DNA from: Anastatus disparis
Taxonomy: Eukaryota > Arthropoda > Insecta > Hymenoptera > Eupelmidae
Direction of reading: 5' to 3'
NCBI GenBank assembly: GCA_017163975.1
Contig: JAFFSR010000004.1
Span: forward strand, 2,046,001 to 2,110,000
Length of the DNA stretch: 64,000 bases
Under the pieces are notes generated by a model that saw only the letters and a program-made list of their open reading frames with translations, had not been told where the DNA came from and made no database searches. Each line of letters opens with the position of its first letter. The stretch's first letter is position 1. The translations under genes were made by a program, and so were the position numbers. This document shows positions 45,501 through 58,014 of this stretch, one piece after another.

Positions 45501-47290
45501 CTTAATTCCACTCTATTTTCTTTTAAGGCCATGTTTATCCAAGAATTTCCATACTAAAGTTTAATAATGAAAATTAATGATTTTCCTTGATATTTAATGT
45601 TTTCTGAAAATAATTTGAACAACCGCCGCAGAGGGATTATATCCAAGAAAAATAATTCAAACTGTCCCTGTTACTCAGGATGTTGTTAATGAGTTACAGA
45701 TTATTATAACATTTTAATGAAAATTATAAGTTTAATTACAAAATAATTAATACACCGTTTGGAATTGCTGTTGCCGAAAACCCTTACAAAGTTTGATGTC
45801 TACTTTAAACTTTGAAAAAAGAAATTTCATAATTAATTTTCATCAAGTTCTATTTTAGTTTTAAAGACATGTAATTTTAGACCGAACGTTATTTATTCAA
45901 TAAAATAAGCTCTGATATCTTATCAAAAACCTAATTATAATTTTCTAATTTTTTATCTTTTATTGTCTCATTATTTATAAATAAGATTTTAAGATCATTT
46001 TAATTGTATTTATTATAACCATGACGTTTAAAGATACAAAAATTTTCAATCATTTAGTTCAAATGAGAATTTGAAGATTTAATTCAAGTGAACAATTTCC
46101 AGTCCGATATAATGAACTTATCAATGTCGGATTTTTAGGACTTTTTTTTGTCAGAAATAAAAATAGATTAAAACTAAAATTAACAAAGCTCTGCTTAATT
46201 TTCAACCGGTTAAGAGTGTAGCCATTCAAGCGTACATTGTAAGTATATTCTCAAAAGGAAAAGGAAAGTGATAGAAAGAGCCACGAGGGTTGAGATATTA
46301 TATATATAAAGCTTCCTCCTTTTCTTCTTCACTTTGGAATATATTTAGCGCTATAAGGTAGGGTGTGCGTCGTCGCTCCCTTTATCTTCAATTATTATTA
46401 CACCCACCTTTTCACTCTTTTACTCTCTCCCTCTCTTTCTTTCTCTTTTTCTCTTTCTATTTTGTATTATAAATGCATGTGGTAACAGGTGAGCACACGT
46501 CTACTCGTAAATATTGGCTTAATACCTTGATTTAGTTTTAAAACTAATATTTACTGCACATAAGAAGAATATTTTTCACTTGGTTAGAATGCACTTTGTT
46601 TAATTTTTCATTAATGTATTTTTTTATTTACCTTAAATGGTGCTCTGAAAATTTATAAAGGAATATTGGTCATAATAAAATATTATAACAAGTTGAAGTC
46701 CAAGCTTTAAGTTCAATGTTTCAAATTTCAATAGAATTTAATATAACGAAATTTTCGTTTGGTTTTAAGTTTATCCGAAAACAGTTGGCAAAAATCATTG
46801 ATAAAATAAATGTAATCATATGATCAATAACTGTATGATTCATATAATGGTTATTGAACCGGAGATTTAAATTGCCATCTAGAGTGTGTCCTATTAATAG
46901 AGTTTCTCTATTACTATTCCTCATTATTTAAAAAAAAATTCAAAAATATATCATTTTTCCCAATTTACCTGCATCTTAAACTAGAAAAAAAAACTAAAAT
47001 TGAAAAATCTTCCTTTAAACTTTTTCTTTGTTCAATTTGTAGAATCAAGCATTCGCATTAATTCCTTTTCAGTCGCAATCTATTATTGTGGCAAAAGGTT
47101 AACGCGAACGAATTTCTTGTACTATGCAACTTTGCAATTCATTGAAAGAGCAACTCCAACTTGGTTTAATTAAACCGATAGCTTGATTAACGGACGATTC
47201 GTGCAAGCGTCAGCTAATTAATCAATTTCACGTATAGACATATTGTAACCCAGGTACATATGAAGTTGTGATTCCACAACTATTGCACCT

Positions 47291-47292
<2 letters not shown>
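42591..47292. other. long AT-rich stretch
   Basis: No gene supported. Mixed-skew tracts lie at 43240-43520, 44930-45480 and 46290-46470 (pyrimidine-rich, just after TATATATATAAAGC). Frames there are rich in Lys, Arg, His or Phe and look like compositional artefacts. Confidence 0.45.

Positions 47293-47340
<48 letters not shown>
47293..47340. repeat. (AT)n/(AC)n microsatellite
   Basis: About 20 AT dinucleotides, followed by four to five AC dinucleotides. Confidence 0.97.
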
Positions 47341-47942
47341 CAATTGTGGGCAAGTAGAATTTAATTTTGAATAAAATTAGTTGGTTAACTTTCGTTACAT
47401 GTATAACGTAAAAGGAAATAAGTATTTCATGTATTATAATAGAAAATTATTAATATACAATTATTTTCAGTAATATAACTCTTGCCGTAACGTTAATGTG
47501 TCAAAATGCAATTATCATGTAAACTTTTAATATGAAATCAAATGTTTTCATATAAAACCGAATAGCGTTTGCTTCAAATTGTTTATCGATAATATCATTT
47601 ATGTTTATTATGTTCATGTAATGTACAAACAGTGATTGTGCTATTGTAACATGTGGTAAACAATGTCATAACTGAACCATCGAAGATCTCATGTCAAACA
47701 TATTCTTTATTTTTTAATACATATTTATAATTTTTGAAGATTTTTAAATGATGATAGTTTGTTGATAATTTTTTTTCAGACTGTTAATTTGTTTTATTTC
47801 ATTATGATTAAACGTTAAAATATCTAATCTCTTACTTATTGATTGAATCACTTATGTGAACTTGATATCACTGTATTTAATACTACAATCAATGTATTAT
47901 ATTTAGTACAAATTATTAATAATTATAAATTAATTAACTATC

Positions 47943-48138
47943 AGAGGCCTCAGTGGCTCACTCGGTAGAGCGATTGATTCATAATTTCGAGGTTCCGAGT
48001 TCGAATCCCGCTGTCAGCGGTCGAGTGATACAAGCACCACGTTACATGTGCTTTATTCACAAACATATTGACGACCTCCGTCGCTAATTAGCATTGCAAT
48101 GGTAGCATAAATACAGCGACGTTAAACAAAATAAAAAA
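47943..48138 (+). mobile_element. tRNA-derived SINE, copy 5
   Basis: Head AGAGGCCTCAGTGGCTCACT, B box GTTCGAATCCCGC, end ACAGCGACGTTAAACAAAAT. The anticodon-type loop has changed to TTCATAA. One of the better-preserved copies. Confidence 0.9.
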
Positions 48139-49191
48139 TTTAAATTATTGTATAATCTTAAATTAACTGATGTTTCTATTCTGGTTTCCGAAATAATTTT
48201 TTAATATCTGATACCAAAATTTTGTAAAATATTGTTAATTATTTATTTATAATTTCTATGATCAATAATTTTGGTATAACTAAACTTAATAAAAATAATG
48301 AAAATATAAAGACAATTATTATATAATCATTATCTGAGTCCTGCCATTCCGTTCTCCAACATCTGATCTTCTATACAATCATATAACATGACCTAGTAAT
48401 ATTCAATATACACATAGCCTAAGAGAAATTGTAGTAGATTGGGGGAAATAGTACAGTAATACCAAAGTACCACCGCAGACAGTGGGAAGCTATATTATCA
48501 GAATAGTTGATTCGATATATACATGCTCTCCTTTTCTCTTCTGGGGGTCACCCTATTGGTATGCCTTTAATTGCCAATCACGAAATTATCATGTTAATTA
48601 CACCTGAAAGATCCATCCATACATTGTACGATGTTATAAGCGCGAGACTTTGTCTATATAAGTCTGGTACGATTTAGATTAATGTTTAAATAGTCAAGAT
48701 CATTCTAGTTAGATGGTATCAAACGTTTATTATTGATGCAGTTGTTTAGGATTTTGCAAAATTATATATGTTTAATTGTTATTAGATGATTGTTAACCTT
48801 GAAACGTTCCTGTGGTTTCACTAATTTACAATCCTCGAGTATTAGGTTAATGTAGTGGGATGATTTCGGAGGTTGTTGTATAGATTAATATTTTATCGAT
48901 ATGTGATTTATGGAATTTATTTACACAGTTTAGTACGTTTGAATATTCAAGTACAAGATGTTTGATTCTAAAATTTGATTAATTGTTAATGTTAAATAAT
49001 TGCTAATTGTTTTTAGTTGGAATACATGAATTCATAGTGTTTGATGAATATCTAAATTCTACAGAAGTTAATTGATGGTCATTAGAAGACTTTTGAATTA
49101 TAGATTTTCAAATAAGAAATATCCAATACATAAATATTATCATATTTAAAACATTCAAAAAAACAAATTCATGTTTTAATAACATTTTTTA
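48139..49191. other. AT-rich non-coding stretch
   Basis: Nothing beyond AT-rich sequence; no gene. Confidence 0.5.
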
Positions 49192-49400
49192 AATTTTATT
49201 TAACGTCGCTGTATTTATGCTATCATTACGATGGTAATTAGCGACGAGGATTTTCATAATGTTTGTGAACAAAACACATGTATCCTATGTGCTTGTATAG
49301 TGGTGCTTGTATCAATTGGTTGCCGAGAGCAGGATTCGAACTCGAGTCCTCAAGATCACAACTTCATCGCTCCACCTAATAAGCCACTAATGATATCCTT
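49192..49400 (-). mobile_element. tRNA-derived SINE, copy 6
   Basis: Begins on this strand's left with TTTATTTAACGTCGCTGTAT (the SINE 3' end reversed) and contains B box GTTCGAATCC in reverse (GGATTCGAAC). The head is damaged (CCACCTAATAAGCCACTAA). Confidence 0.85.
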
Positions 49401-49483
49401 TTAATGACATTGTTTAACTAATTTGAAATGAAATTACAAAAATAAAAGTGTTGCAATGATAGATAAATTGTAAATTTAAACTG

Positions 49484-50182
49484 ACCAGGAGAGTGTCTGA
49501 GTTGCGGGTCACAGATCTTGATGCAAATTCGGGATAAGTATTTAGGTACCAAAATATGAGTAAAGCCACAGCGGTACGGTCTAACGCTTCGAAAAACTGA
49601 AGTTATGGACGATTATAGTCTTATTTTTAGAAAAATATGAAAAAAGAACTCCTAATTGAAGTGTAAATAATTCTGTCTAGAAATGTCTTTAATAAATCCA
49701 CAATAACTAAAATGAAAGCAGAGAAAGCAGGCTTTAATTTGCTAGTTTCCGTATTAAAAGATAATAATTAGAACTAAAGTTATGCTTGTTTAAAATTAAG
49801 CATCAAAAGAGTACCAAAAATCACCATCCTTCAAAATTTAGACTATTTTTGGTACTTTCTTACTGCTCAACTTTAAACAAGCATAACTTTAGTTCTAATT
49901 ATTATTTTCTAATATGGAAACTAGCAAATTAAAGCTTGTTTTCCTTGCTTTTATTTAGGTTATTGTGAATTTATTAAAGACATTTCTAGACAGAATTATT
50001 TACACTTCAATAAGGAGTTCTTTTTTCATATTTTTCTGAAAATAAGACTATAATCGTCCATAACTTCAGTTTTTCGAAGCATTAGACCGTACCGCTGTGG
50101 CTTTACTCATATTTTGGTACCTAAATACGTATCCCAAAGTTTCATCAAGATCTGTGACCCGCAGCTCAGACACTCTCCTGGT
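49484..50182. mobile_element. 699-bp near-perfect palindromic foldback element
   Basis: Ends ACCAGGAGAGTGTCTGAG...CTCAGACACTCTCCTGGT. Almost the whole element is self-complementary: GGTCACAGATCTTGATG, AAGCCACAGCGGTACGG, AATAATTCTGTCTAGAAA and AAGCATAACTTTAGTTC words reappear reversed in the other half. The turn is near 49815-49850 (GAGTACCAAAAATCACCATCC). No protein. It fits a hairpin MITE; a diverged single arm is seen at 35582. Confidence 0.9.
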
Positions 50183-51778
50183 GAAACTAAAATTAAAGTT
50201 TAAAATTAATGTATATAATCTTGAAAAGAAATCGATGATTTCATAAATTCTAATATTTCATCTTCTGCAAACATATCGTATCAAATATATACCAAGCTGT
50301 TATGATTTCATTTTTATTTCTTTGTGCACGCAGGTTATATTAAAGTTCTTACGAGAAATCGATATGACTTATATATACGAACACGTGAAACTTTTTTTTC
50401 CTATACATCTTTCTTTTCTTTCAACTTTTCTGACTCTTTTTTTTTCTCAAAACAGCAAGAGAATAAAAGGAAACGAAAGAAAGAGACCCACAAAACCTAT
50501 CAAAAACAGAATACAAACTCCATTTGTTTATTTGAAATACAACTATAGAAAGCAAAAGGTGCTGAGGTTGGTCGTGTGTTTGTTTTCTTTTTCTTTTTTT
50601 TCTTTTTTTACCTAATTTCTTTCGACGCATCTCGACCACCAGGAGAGGAAAAAAAGAGATGGAGAAAAAAAGGGTAGACAAAATAACTTTGTGGCTGATT
50701 GAATCCTGAGGATCTACAAACAAAACTTTTCCGAAAACCAATGTTGAGATTCACTCGACATGCCATTAATGGTCTTTTAAGTTGAAATTCGTTTGCATTT
50801 TGATTGTATTTATTTTGTATTTAAATGTTAATTAATTTTTTTTAATGCATAGTTAACAAGAAAAATAACTGAACATTATATTTTCTTAATTAAAAATCTT
50901 GAACGATAAAAAGAAGTGAAGTTGACCGTTTAGTGTTGACAGTTCGATAGTAGAAGGTACTATCTCAACGATACAGAGATTTAACTTTTATCATGTCTCT
51001 GATATCATCACAAAAATTATAAAACAGTTTTCTGCAAAAGAGTTCCACTTTTATATTCCACACTGATAACTCTTCCTACAAGACATCGTGAATGTAGTTA
51101 CTGTTTTTTTTTTTGTATTTTAGGTTTTTGAATTTTTCGTTTCGTATTACTTTTGAAAAAGTAATATTATATATTTCTTTTTAGTTGCAATGTAACAATA
51201 AAAAAAAGTTGAAAACGTTGATTACATTTAAAATTTTTATATCATTAAATTTCATCATTTTTATATTACAAGCGTGAAATCATAACGAAAAATGTTACAA
51301 AAATTAAGAGGAATCTATAAAACTTATACTACTGTTTTAAAGATAAAATAAAAAGTAAATGATCGTTGTTGAAAAAATATAGTGAACTTAACATTAAAAC
51401 ATGTTACTCGGGAGTAAAAAAAAATAAAGAACAACATAAAAGGAATCACTTATATTCACGCCTTCCATATTTTACAAGATAAAAATTTTATGATTTTTAT
51501 TTTTTTTAACACCTACGTAAAGTTCTTCTAATATTATTATTTTAAATTTATTGCCACGTGTAATTAGTTTGGATAATAACTTGCTTACTTTAATGTAATT
51601 ATGTTCTTCCCTTTTTTTTACGGCATTATTTCCAGGCATGAGAGTTCGTATATTCTACTTATAAAATGTTAAAAATAAAAAAAAGGTAAAGTTAAAGCTT
51701 TCATTTTTTGGTGTTAATTGAAGCAATTATTGCAACTGAGAAGACGAGAATCAATTGACTCGGAGAAATAATAATATA
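50183..51778. other. AT-rich stretch
   Basis: No gene. Positions 50390-50690 are a sharply skewed tract (T/C then A/G then T/C) that opens frames on both strands; these are compositional. Confidence 0.5.
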
Positions 51779-51972
51779 TTTTTTTATTTAACGTCGCTGT
51801 ATTTATGCTATCATTGCGAGCTAATTAGCGATGGAGGTCGTCAGTGTGTTTGTGAACAAAGCACATGTAACGTACAGTGGTGCTTGTATAAATCGTCCGA
51901 GAGCGGGATTCGAACTCGGAACCACGAGATTATGAATCCATCACTCTACCGAGTGAGCCACTGACGACCTCT
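51779..51972 (-). mobile_element. tRNA-derived SINE, copy 7
   Basis: Well preserved. Reverse-strand head GTCGTCAGTGGCTCACTCGG, B box GTTCGAATCCCGC, end ACGTTAAATAAAAAAATAT. A frame crossing it (CVCEQSTC) is shared with copy 4 only because the SINE is shared. Confidence 0.9.
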
Positions 51973-54958
51973 CAGCTTTAATATCCATTTGATTCTAGTT
52001 AATGATTGTTCTTCGTTCAACATTAAAAAAAATCAATAATTTTAAAATCTTATTGTAAAATACAATAAAAGTAAATCATTTTCTTTCAAATGATAGTAGT
52101 ACCATTGACGTATGAGACAATAATTTATATCTTGAGTATATCATATATTACTACACGCTTACATTTTTCTGTTCTGACGTAAGTTTTCCTTAAATAAGAA
52201 ATAAGGAAATATTTTAATCCTTTTAACCCCCGTATCATTAATAATATTCGAGTAATAATGCTAAATAATACATCAAATCTGACTCTTAATTCAACAAATA
52301 AAGAAATATACAAGGCTAATACAATAAAAATTTATCTGCTTATGAATAAACTAAAAGGGAAAAAAATTCTTTCATTTAACGGCATTTAATGCCTCATATT
52401 ACTCCCTCGATCCAGTATTCTTCTGCTTCTTTAATACCCAGCCAAACCGTTATCATTCAATTTCATTATTAAATTTTTCTCAAGGAAAAGAAGAAGAAGC
52501 CCGGCTTTGCAACATAAAACAGACTAAAATATAGAAAGTAATAACTTTAGCTTTTTATTTTTTTTTCTTTCTGCCCCTCTTTTTTAGCCTTTACTAAACT
52601 CTCTTTTCTTTCTCTTTGTCCCTATCTATCTATCTTTATTTTTTTTTCAATGGTTATATATACATTTGCACGCTCGATTATACTTCACTTTATTCGAATT
52701 GTTCATGTAATCGCTCTTTTGCTGCTCGGTTAATTGCTCTCAAGGAGAACTTCTTTTCTTTTCATTTTTTTCTCTCTCTTTATTCTTCTTTCACTTGTTC
52801 CAAAAGAGGAAGTAGGAGAAGAGAATGAAGGATTCTGGAAAAAGGAAATTCGCTTTCCGCATCTGAGCTTTTTGATTTCTCTAATCATATTTTTCAGTTT
52901 CTCTCTATTGATTGCTTGCCTTCTTTTTCGTTTCCCCATTTTCGACAAGTTCCTCTTTAAGTCCTCTTTCTCGAAGATTTTCTTCTTTCTTTCTTTCTTC
53001 TTTGTTTTTAGCTAAACTCGACTTTTCTTTTCCTTATAAGCTTCTACTTTTTCCTTTTATCCGTGCGGGTACTTCCTATTTACGTCATCACGTCGTTAAA
53101 TTACGCCGGTAGTACACAGAGACTATAAACAAGCACGAAAATTTTTGTCTTATTTCAACATTGTAAAGCTATGTATAATATTTTTTTTTGCATTTGTTTT
53201 TTGATAAAGCAACATTATGAAAAAGGAGGAAAAGTGGAAATAGAATGATTTATTATATCCACTTTTTTTTAAAACCTGAGGCTATGTGGCAGTGCTTTTT
53301 GTCTTCTTTTTTTTCTTTTCTTCATTCACTGCAAGGTTCAGTGAATTTTCGTTTGCGTCGTGTCTCTTACGTTTTTTTCACCTTTGCAACCTACACAGAT
53401 GCTTTTATCAAAGTCAAATGGATTCGCATCTATTTGGAATTTTTTTTGTTATCGTTGAATAAACGATCAGTTTTTTTTTGACGTTTTGTCTTGTAGCAAC
53501 TCATATAGTTTGAAATTTAAATATATTTTTCGTGAAAATTTAGTTTTAACATTAGAAAAAAAATTTTTGTTTTATTCATTTGTCCAATTTCAATACATAT
53601 ATTGGAATATTTATTATAAAATTATGGATGTTTCTATACATTTTTCATTGTGGGTGGAGAAGTAAAGTTTTGATATTGTATTTGCCAAATAAACTAGTAT
53701 AAAATATACATTCTAATTTCCAAATAAAAATATAAAAGTCAATGTTTCAAATTCATTTTATTACTTAGAATGTGAAAAAGAGTGATTTCATATAATTTGG
53801 ATATTAAGGTAGAATTCCACTGTGGAAAACTCAGCATGCAGATCAAGCTTTCTACTTAATACAACTATTTGGAAATTTTTATTCAATTCAACAACAACAA
53901 TCTCATAAAGTTTGAAATATTTAAACTTTTGTTCAAGACACATAATACATGAAATTCTAAGAAAAAAAAGAGAAACATTTGACTTTACTATTATTGGATG
54001 AATTACAGAAGAATGCGGTCAGTCTTGAATATAAAGCGTGAAAATGGTTATGATACGGTCAGTAAAAAAAAAAGATCTTATGTACGTTAAAAAATTTTCC
54101 CCTGTTATTTAATTGCATTTTTCAACTCAAAACGTGAGAATAAAATTCTTGGATCCTTATTATTAAATCTATTATTTTGTCTGACCTAAACAACAATATG
54201 AATTATGGGTTAAGATACGCAATTTTCATCTTTACTATTTTCACATTTAAATTATTTTGCAAAATTTTTATGTTACAAAATCATCACTAATTATTAACTT
54301 TGATATCTATTAAATTTTTTTAAATCTTCCATATATTGTTCTCAAATTTCTTTAATATTCGAACAACTACTTCAAGTCATCTTACATAAACTCTCATAGT
54401 CAAATTGAAGAAGTTAGATTATTAAGGGGTCGAGCTGAAATGGTTTTTCACACGAACAATAGAAACGCGCGAAATAGGAAATGCTATAATCGTGAGTTTG
54501 AATAGAAATTCCATGGAGAGAGAGGAGAAAAGAAGACGTGAAAATAAGACCACAAAGAAAAGAAATTGATAGAGATAGAAGAAAAGATCATGGCTCCCAA
54601 CGAGAGCAAGTCACGTACGTTCTCACGACGTCGTTGTCATCTTATTTTTAAGCTTCTTCATGTTCGTTATTTATTTCCTTGCTATTTCCCTTGTCGTACA
54701 GGTATATAATCGTTTCTCCTCGAGCATTTCTTAGATGGATGTTATGGAATAGTATGAAGAATGATATTTGATATAATCGTAGTTATGATCATCTTATATA
54801 TAACAATACTTCATATTTGAAATATTTTTCTCACTTTTTTATTTAGAAATACATTTTGTCTTTCATTTATTATCTTCAGTTATTATGTAATTTTTTTTAT
54901 TAGATTTTATAATTTTTTTGTTTTGTTATTGTAAAAAGCAAATTTATTGGAAAAAAAA
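51973..54958. other. AT-rich stretch with a long pyrimidine-rich tract
   Basis: 52540-53050 is strongly pyrimidine-rich on the plus strand, giving Phe/Ser/Leu-rich frames with no domain. No exons, RNA genes or elements are supported. Confidence 0.5.
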
Positions 54959-55182
54959 TACCCTGCCCGAAACTACGACTTTCGTCCCAGTGCCGAAAAA
55001 CAAAAGTCATAGTTTCGGCCCGGGTATGGCGAAAAATAGTATACACTCCTCGGGAGGTAAAATGGCGACCCCATAGCACATATTTGCCACCCTCGCCTTC
55101 GGCTCGAGGTTATATATTTATAATTATATGTGCTATGGACTCGCCAATACTTTACCTCCCTTGGTGTGTAATATACTATTAT
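54959..55182 (-). repeat. paired-hairpin element, copy C
   Basis: Minus orientation. Motif hairpin 55035-55180: AATAGTATACAC with GTGTGTAATATACTATT at the base, GGGAGGTAAA with TTTACCTCCC, CCATAGCACATAT with ATATGTGCTATGG, and CCTCGCCTTCGGCTCGAGG in the loop (55091-55109). The companion hairpin is 54959-55025 (TACCCTGCCCGAAACTACGA with TAGTTTCGGCCCGGGTA, inner GACTTT/AAAGTC). No tail was detected beyond it. Confidence 0.78.
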
Positions 55183-57832
55183 ATAATTGCGATACCCAGA
55201 TGCTATTTATAATTTAAGAAACATCAATTCATTGTAGTAGATCAAGAAAAATGTTTCATTACAATATAATAAAAATTTAACTAATTTAACATTGACTGAT
55301 ATTAAATATTCAAAATCTAATTCATAAAAATTAAGGAGTTTTTTTATGCAGTCACATTGCCTTAACCAGGGTTAACCAAATAATGAAAATTAAATTAAAA
55401 TAAAAAATAAAAAGTTCCTTCGAATAAATACAAGGATAGATCACTGACCAAAAACACAAACACAGATAGTGAGTCGTAATCACTAAAATGATCTAAGAAA
55501 GTAAGGTCAAGAGATAACAGTAAAACACAACACACACGCACACACATACACACATATATAAAACATATACCAAAGTTCTCTGAAACGTTTATATTCAAGA
55601 TATCCTTCTCTGTTATCGATGGGTTCAAGGACAGGTATATATATAATTGGCCTCGTCTATCCTTCCTCTCTCTTTCTCACTTTCTCATTCTAGTTTTACA
55701 TTTTTAAAACGATGATGTTAAAGTGTCGACTATAAAATGGACGTGTAATGTTTTGAAGGATTTAACACCGAAGCGCTTTAAAGTTACAGATGGTTCGAGG
55801 GTCGATATTAAAGATGAAATTCATAGCAATTGCTTAATACTTTAATTTTCAAAGTGAACAATAGAGAAATACTGTAGACATTATTTTAGGATTAGTGAAT
55901 GTGTAAAAATAAAAAAGAGAAAATTTTTGATTTTGTAATTAATTAAATTATAAAACAGAAATATATTATATTATTATTTTTATATAATAATATACTATAA
56001 TAATACATGTATATATGTATAATATTATGCACTGGTGGAAAAAATAAAGCACTTTATTCGCGATTTCATGAGTAAAAGGTTAGCGTGAAAATGGAAATCC
56101 AGCTTATAAAATTTATTGAAATATTTTATACTAAATTTATACATCAAATGTAATTTATATATTAAACAGATGAACATAACTTAAAATATCATCACTAATT
56201 AAATTCTATTCACAAATTGGGTTTTTAATTATCAACTAGCTTTTTCATCTTCATTTATGTAATAATTACTATTAACTATTAATTTATGTATTAATAAATT
56301 TTTTATAATGATTTGTGTAAAACTTGACGGATTGTTTCATTATCAGTAATTAATTTATTAACATTACGTGATTAATCATATCTTTCATGGAGATTAATTA
56401 CAAAATCATTTTTATTTTCTATGAAATTGAAAAAACACACTTACAAACTGATAATACTAATTATAACTTCATAACTACAACAAAAAGAGAAATATTACTA
56501 AATAATCAAGCAGCAACAATGAAATAACAGTTACAATTATCTTTGGATAAAACAGTTAACACCATGAAAAAGTTTAATTTATATTGTGCAAAGTAGATAA
56601 AAATTAAAAAAAAACATTGACCAAACGTAAGAATAAAGTAGCTTTATTAATTTTGAAAATATTTTAGAATACGCAAAACTAAGCTAAACTAGCTTCTCAA
56701 ACGAAGGAGAAAGGGCTTTCCAAGCAAAACATATAATGTTATGTAGCAGTGAGAAATAATTCAAATCAAACAGAAATGTTTGCTTTGTGTTTCAAAATCG
56801 TTTGCTCTTAGCGAAAAGCCGCACATACATACGCGCACACACAAGATTATTTCAAGTGTAACGCTCACTTTATGTAAAGGGAGGCGTTACAGACAGAAAT
56901 TGTTTTTGAAACATAATCTAATTTATACGCGCAACAGCGGCTTGTACATTTTTGTTCTAACAATTTTCTATTTTAAACCATTGTATCAACGTTGCTTGGT
57001 TTATTCTACTTGATTTTCATAGCACAATATACAACTACTACGTGGCTTTAGTCGCTTTACCCAAGGCGAATGGGTTGAAATGTAATGTTTTTCTTTACCC
57101 CTTTCACAGCTTACAACAGAGTCTTATATCACTTATTCCAATGTAATTTCCTACGTTTTACTGTTAAGTTATAGATCCGCACGTGCACGTGACACGGATA
57201 ATAAAGTTGAAGCAGGAAACTAATGTAACCCTTATTTCTTTGTTTGGCAGGTAAAAATGTAAAAAAAAGAGAAAAGAAAGGGAAGTAAAGATGTCGGTCA
57301 ACGTGACTTCCGCTGGCGTAGTTGGTTAATGAGACGGTCTACGATGCGGAAGGTCGCTTGGTCAAACACAATCTAAGGTTCTTTTTTCTTTCTTAAATTT
57401 ACTTATTGTTTGGATAATTATAATAATCATATAATTTTTCAAGATCATATTAAAAGGATTTTCCAAGATGTCGAATTTTATACTAAAATTATAAAATATA
57501 AATTTTATTTCTATGTAATGCTCATATCATAATATAATTAGCAACTTTCCTGACTTATTGTACGCATATTCTACGAGATATGAACTCTGAACTGTGTGAG
57601 CATTTGCCTTTTATGCATAACATACCTCACTATCTCTATTTTATAACAAATATTATGTCCTTATGTATACGAATTTAATTATTTATTTTAATTCTTAACA
57701 AATATCACAGTTTGAATATGATCAATTTATATGATTGCTTTTGAAGAATGGAAGATATTTTTATAAATTGCAATAAATTGAATTGTAAAAAAAACAATTA
57801 TTAAATTAACATGATATAAATTTTTATTTATT
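55183..57832. other. AT-rich stretch
   Basis: No gene. A short CA/TA-rich patch lies at 55525-55575, and near 57300-57380 is a GC-normal patch with a vague tRNA-like A-box that I do not accept as a tRNA. Confidence 0.45.
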
Positions 57833-58014
57833 TGTTTTTATTTAACGTCCCTGTATTTATACTAACATTACGATGCTAATTAGCGACGAAGGTTTCTCAG
57901 TATGTTTGTGAACAAAGCACATGTATTGTATACATTGGTGCTTGTATCAATTGGCCGCCGAGAGTCCTCAAGATTATCAATCCAAAGGTCTACCGAGTGA
58001 GCCACTGCAAACCT
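57833..58014 (-). mobile_element. tRNA-derived SINE, copy 8
   Basis: Body GTTTGTGAACAAAGCACATG and ATGCTAATTAGCGACGAAGG on the plus strand are clear. A deletion has removed the B-box region between CCGCCGAGAG and TCCTCAAGATTA, making this the shortest copy. The head GAGGTTTGCAGTGGCTCACT is still readable on the minus strand. Confidence 0.85.

Noticed and set aside
52616..53112. Phe/Ser/Leu-rich frames on the plus strand and Lys/Arg-rich ones on the minus strand
   Set aside because: They mirror a pyrimidine-rich tract; both strands are open for compositional reasons and no domain or exon structure supports them.
57303..57385. tRNA-like sequence (GGCGTAGTTGGTTAATG, then TTGGTCAAACACAA and a T-run)
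   Set aside because: The A-box-like part is suggestive, but the B box is too degenerate and the arms do not fold as a cloverleaf; a CTTCCGC/GCGGAAG hairpin explains it as well.
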